Below the pieces are notes generated by a model. It did not search any database, had not been told where the DNA came from, and worked only from the letters and a program-made list of their open reading frames with translations. A DNA stretch of 64,000 bases from NCBI GenBank assembly GCA_018806915.1, contig JAGKQI010000033.1:558001-622000 (forward strand). The letters run 5' to 3'. The number at the start of each line of letters is the position of its first letter. The stretch's first letter is position 1. Origin of the DNA: Phytophthora colocasiae (Eukaryota > Oomycota > Peronosporomycetes > Peronosporales > Peronosporaceae). Both the position numbers and the translations under genes were made by a program. Shown one piece after another: positions 62,396-64,000 of the stretch.

Positions 62396-63392
62396 ATGTG
62401 GATCATCATTGGTGTGGCAGGTAGCGCGTTTGGTGTGGACATCGACGCGTGGCGATGTTGAAAGACGCTATCAAGGCTGAGAATAGCGAATTAAGTGTTC
62501 TAGTCGCCTCATGCGGCTTTTCCAGGCACGGAAGGACGGCATGGCATGGCTGATGGAGAAGGATTTGATCAAAAATATGCGGAAGGGGGAGATCTCTACT
62601 GAAACTGTGAGCAGCTACATGGTGGAGGAGTTGGAGGCTATGACTGAAAAGATCTACGAGAAGCTCCCCAATACAATCCCCGATGGAATTATTCACGTGC
62701 TGGTGGTGTTTCCAGGACAAGAAGAGTCATCCGGAAAAGGGGTACCCGAAAAGGATTCATCCTCTATATACGCGTTAGCTACGTCGCGGTTGTTGGAGTT
62801 CACGTTCTCGAACGTTTGCAGTACAGCACCTACACAGGCCCAAACTATGAAAGCGAAATTGGTGGAAGCTTACAAGTGTGACTGCAGACAAGAAAACGAG
62901 AATGGCGAATCCATGTTGTTGTGTATGGTGATGGATATTGCTCTACCGAGCTCTGTTGTGATCGGATCACACATTTTCCACCGTGAACGTGCTTCTCTAG
63001 TGGGAATCGGCAATATTGAAGATGTCAGGAATGGATTGCTACTGTTCAAGCCGATCAAAAGCGCCATGGATAACCTTGACATCGCGTTTCTTGGCGACAA
63101 GTGCCATCAGTTCTCATTGAAGGTTTTCAATCCATCGATCAAGGCGGAGCTACTCGTGGACTGGTTGACTGAAGAGCAGTGGAAGGCACTTGGAGGTGAC
63201 TCTTTGCCAACAGGTTGGAGGAACAATGAGAGGCCGCTGTCTGCTCCAAATGCGCCGAATTTTGATGTGCTCACAACTTTTGGAGAGTTGGATGGCAAGA
63301 CATTGTCGATAAACTCGATATATTTTACATACGGTAATAGCTTAAATAATATCTTCTCGACGGAGCAACTCCGTCCTGTTCACGAGTACTAG
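62396..63392 (+). pseudogene. Crinkler (CRN) effector gene with broken N-terminus and replaced C-terminus
   Basis: From the ATG at 62396 the CRN N-terminal domain is recognisable (GVAGSAFGVDID, then MLKDAIKAENSE, then RLMRLFQARKDGMAWL) but spread over three frames. From the ATG at 62511 a 293-codon frame is intact to 63392. It shares the C-terminal domain of the CRN at 59206-61592 almost residue for residue up to GELDGKTL. After that the two differ: here the last 26 or so residues are encoded by sequence homologous to the kinase 3' flank (58062-58170), not by CRN sequence. Without a proper N-terminus it may not be delivered. Confidence 0.82.
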
Positions 63393-63410
63393 TATGAATC
63401 ACCACAATTG
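63301..63410 (+). repeat. Kinase-flank-derived segment fused to the CRN gene
   Basis: Inverted partner of 58062-58170. The junction with CRN sequence lies at the shared bases CAAGACA, suggesting a microhomology join. It continues toward the VPS9 gene end. Confidence 0.85.
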
Positions 63411-63429
63411 GGTTCATTCACAAACACAC

Positions 63430-64000
63430 TCACTGGGATTCGGCGTCATCTGCCGAAAAGTTGCCCATGATGTAGCACATAGCAGCTTGGAGGCAGGCCA
63501 GGTAATAGGCAGCCTCTGATCCATCCTGGGACTCATCGATGGCGTACTGCTCCATCAGGAACACTTGCGAGTGCAGGTGTGGCAGCTCGCAACGACTCAG
63601 CACGTACACCATAAGCGGAAGCAACACATCTGCCGAAATGCAGTTGCTGTCGAGGCCAAGTCCGTCCTTGGCCTCGCGGTACAGTGTGCACACGGCACGC
63701 ATAAAGGCCGAAAGCACACTGGAGGGCATCAGGTTCGGGATCTCGTTGAAAGCAGCAACTGAATCGGTAAAGATATCCTGCTGCTTAGCCTCTTCAGGGA
63801 TCTCCACGGGGACACCAACCTCCTCAAGCCTCATCTCACGCATCTTGAATGCTTGCTCACGCCACGAGGCATTCAGCTCGTCCAGATCAGCTGCAGTTCC
63901 ACGGTAGCACGCACAGGCCAGGCGACTGAAGACCATGTTCTCCACGAACACACGGAGAGCTGGCAACTGGGTCTTCTCCAACTTGGCTTCAGTAGACACT
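63430..64000 (-). CDS. VPS9-domain protein (Rab5-type GEF), N-terminus beyond window
   Basis: The C-terminal 190 codons of a gene that continues past the right edge. The stretch ISADVLLPLMVYVLSRCELP followed by HLHSQVFLMEQYAIDESQ and GSEAAYYLACLQAAMCYI is the core of a VPS9 domain. This domain exchanges GDP for GTP on Rab5-like GTPases in endocytosis. It ends GNFSADDAESQ. No start is visible; a GTG at the edge is not a real start. A remnant of its 3' end lies after the intact kinase at about 56960-57000. Confidence 0.78.
   Translation of the reverse strand, partial: VSTEAKLEKTQLPALRVFVENMVFSRLACACYRGTAADLDELNASWREQAFKMREMRLEEVGVPVEIPEEAKQQDIFTDSVAAFNEIPNLMPSSVLSAFMRAVCTLYREAKDGLGLDSNCISADVLLPLMVYVLSRCELPHLHSQVFLMEQYAIDESQDGSEAAYYLACLQAAMCYIMGNFSADDAESQ

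Overview
The window is nuclear DNA of an oomycete, most likely a Phytophthora-like member of the Peronosporales. Three things support this. Genes are dense, with short GT-AG introns of about 50 to 95 bp or none. Several starts lie just downstream of an oomycete Inr/FPR core promoter (TCAYTY followed by CAWTTT-like bases). Two degraded Crinkler (CRN) effector genes with LFLAR/LFQAR motifs are present. I found no tRNA, rRNA or CRISPR array.

Layout. 1-7.1 kb: two tandem hexose-type MFS transporters (the first cut by the window edge) and a secreted trypsin-like protease with a Thr/Ser-rich tail, all on the minus strand. 7.3-22.7 kb: an intronless 4582-residue RCC1-LamG-UBA-SPRY-HECT ubiquitin ligase, then a DDX49/Dbp8-type DEAD-box helicase. 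22.8-28.2 kb: a very young Ty1/copia element with identical LTRs, a single frameshift and a primer site matching the anticodon arm of initiator tRNA-Met. 28.4-45.2 kb: a housekeeping block with holocytochrome c synthase, kinesin, an unknown protein, a DUF1772 membrane protein, a TPGS1-like tubulin polyglutamylase subunit, a ten-exon Aurora kinase, a SIZ/PIAS SUMO ligase, SF3A3, a Golgi-type glycosyltransferase and a DJ-1 protein. Kinesin, TPGS1 and Aurora all act on microtubules, but they look like independent genes.

45.3-55.2 kb is an accessory region of surface and secreted proteins. It holds three mucin-like genes, two of which have a GPI-type tail lying out of frame, and a piggyBac element with TTAA duplications. 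It also holds three neighbouring genes built from one, two or three copies of a six-cysteine module that I do not recognise, two of them with a transmembrane segment. This module family is the best candidate here for an undescribed system.

55.8-64 kb is a rearranged region. A MAPKK-like kinase has an intron-retaining, inverted, decayed copy 2 kb away. One CRN gene was broken by a hAT-like non-autonomous element with an 8-bp target duplication. A second CRN lost its C-terminus and was joined to sequence derived from the kinase 3' flank. A VPS9-domain gene runs off the right edge. Shared flanks show that these pieces come from duplication of an ancestral convergent kinase/VPS9 locus.
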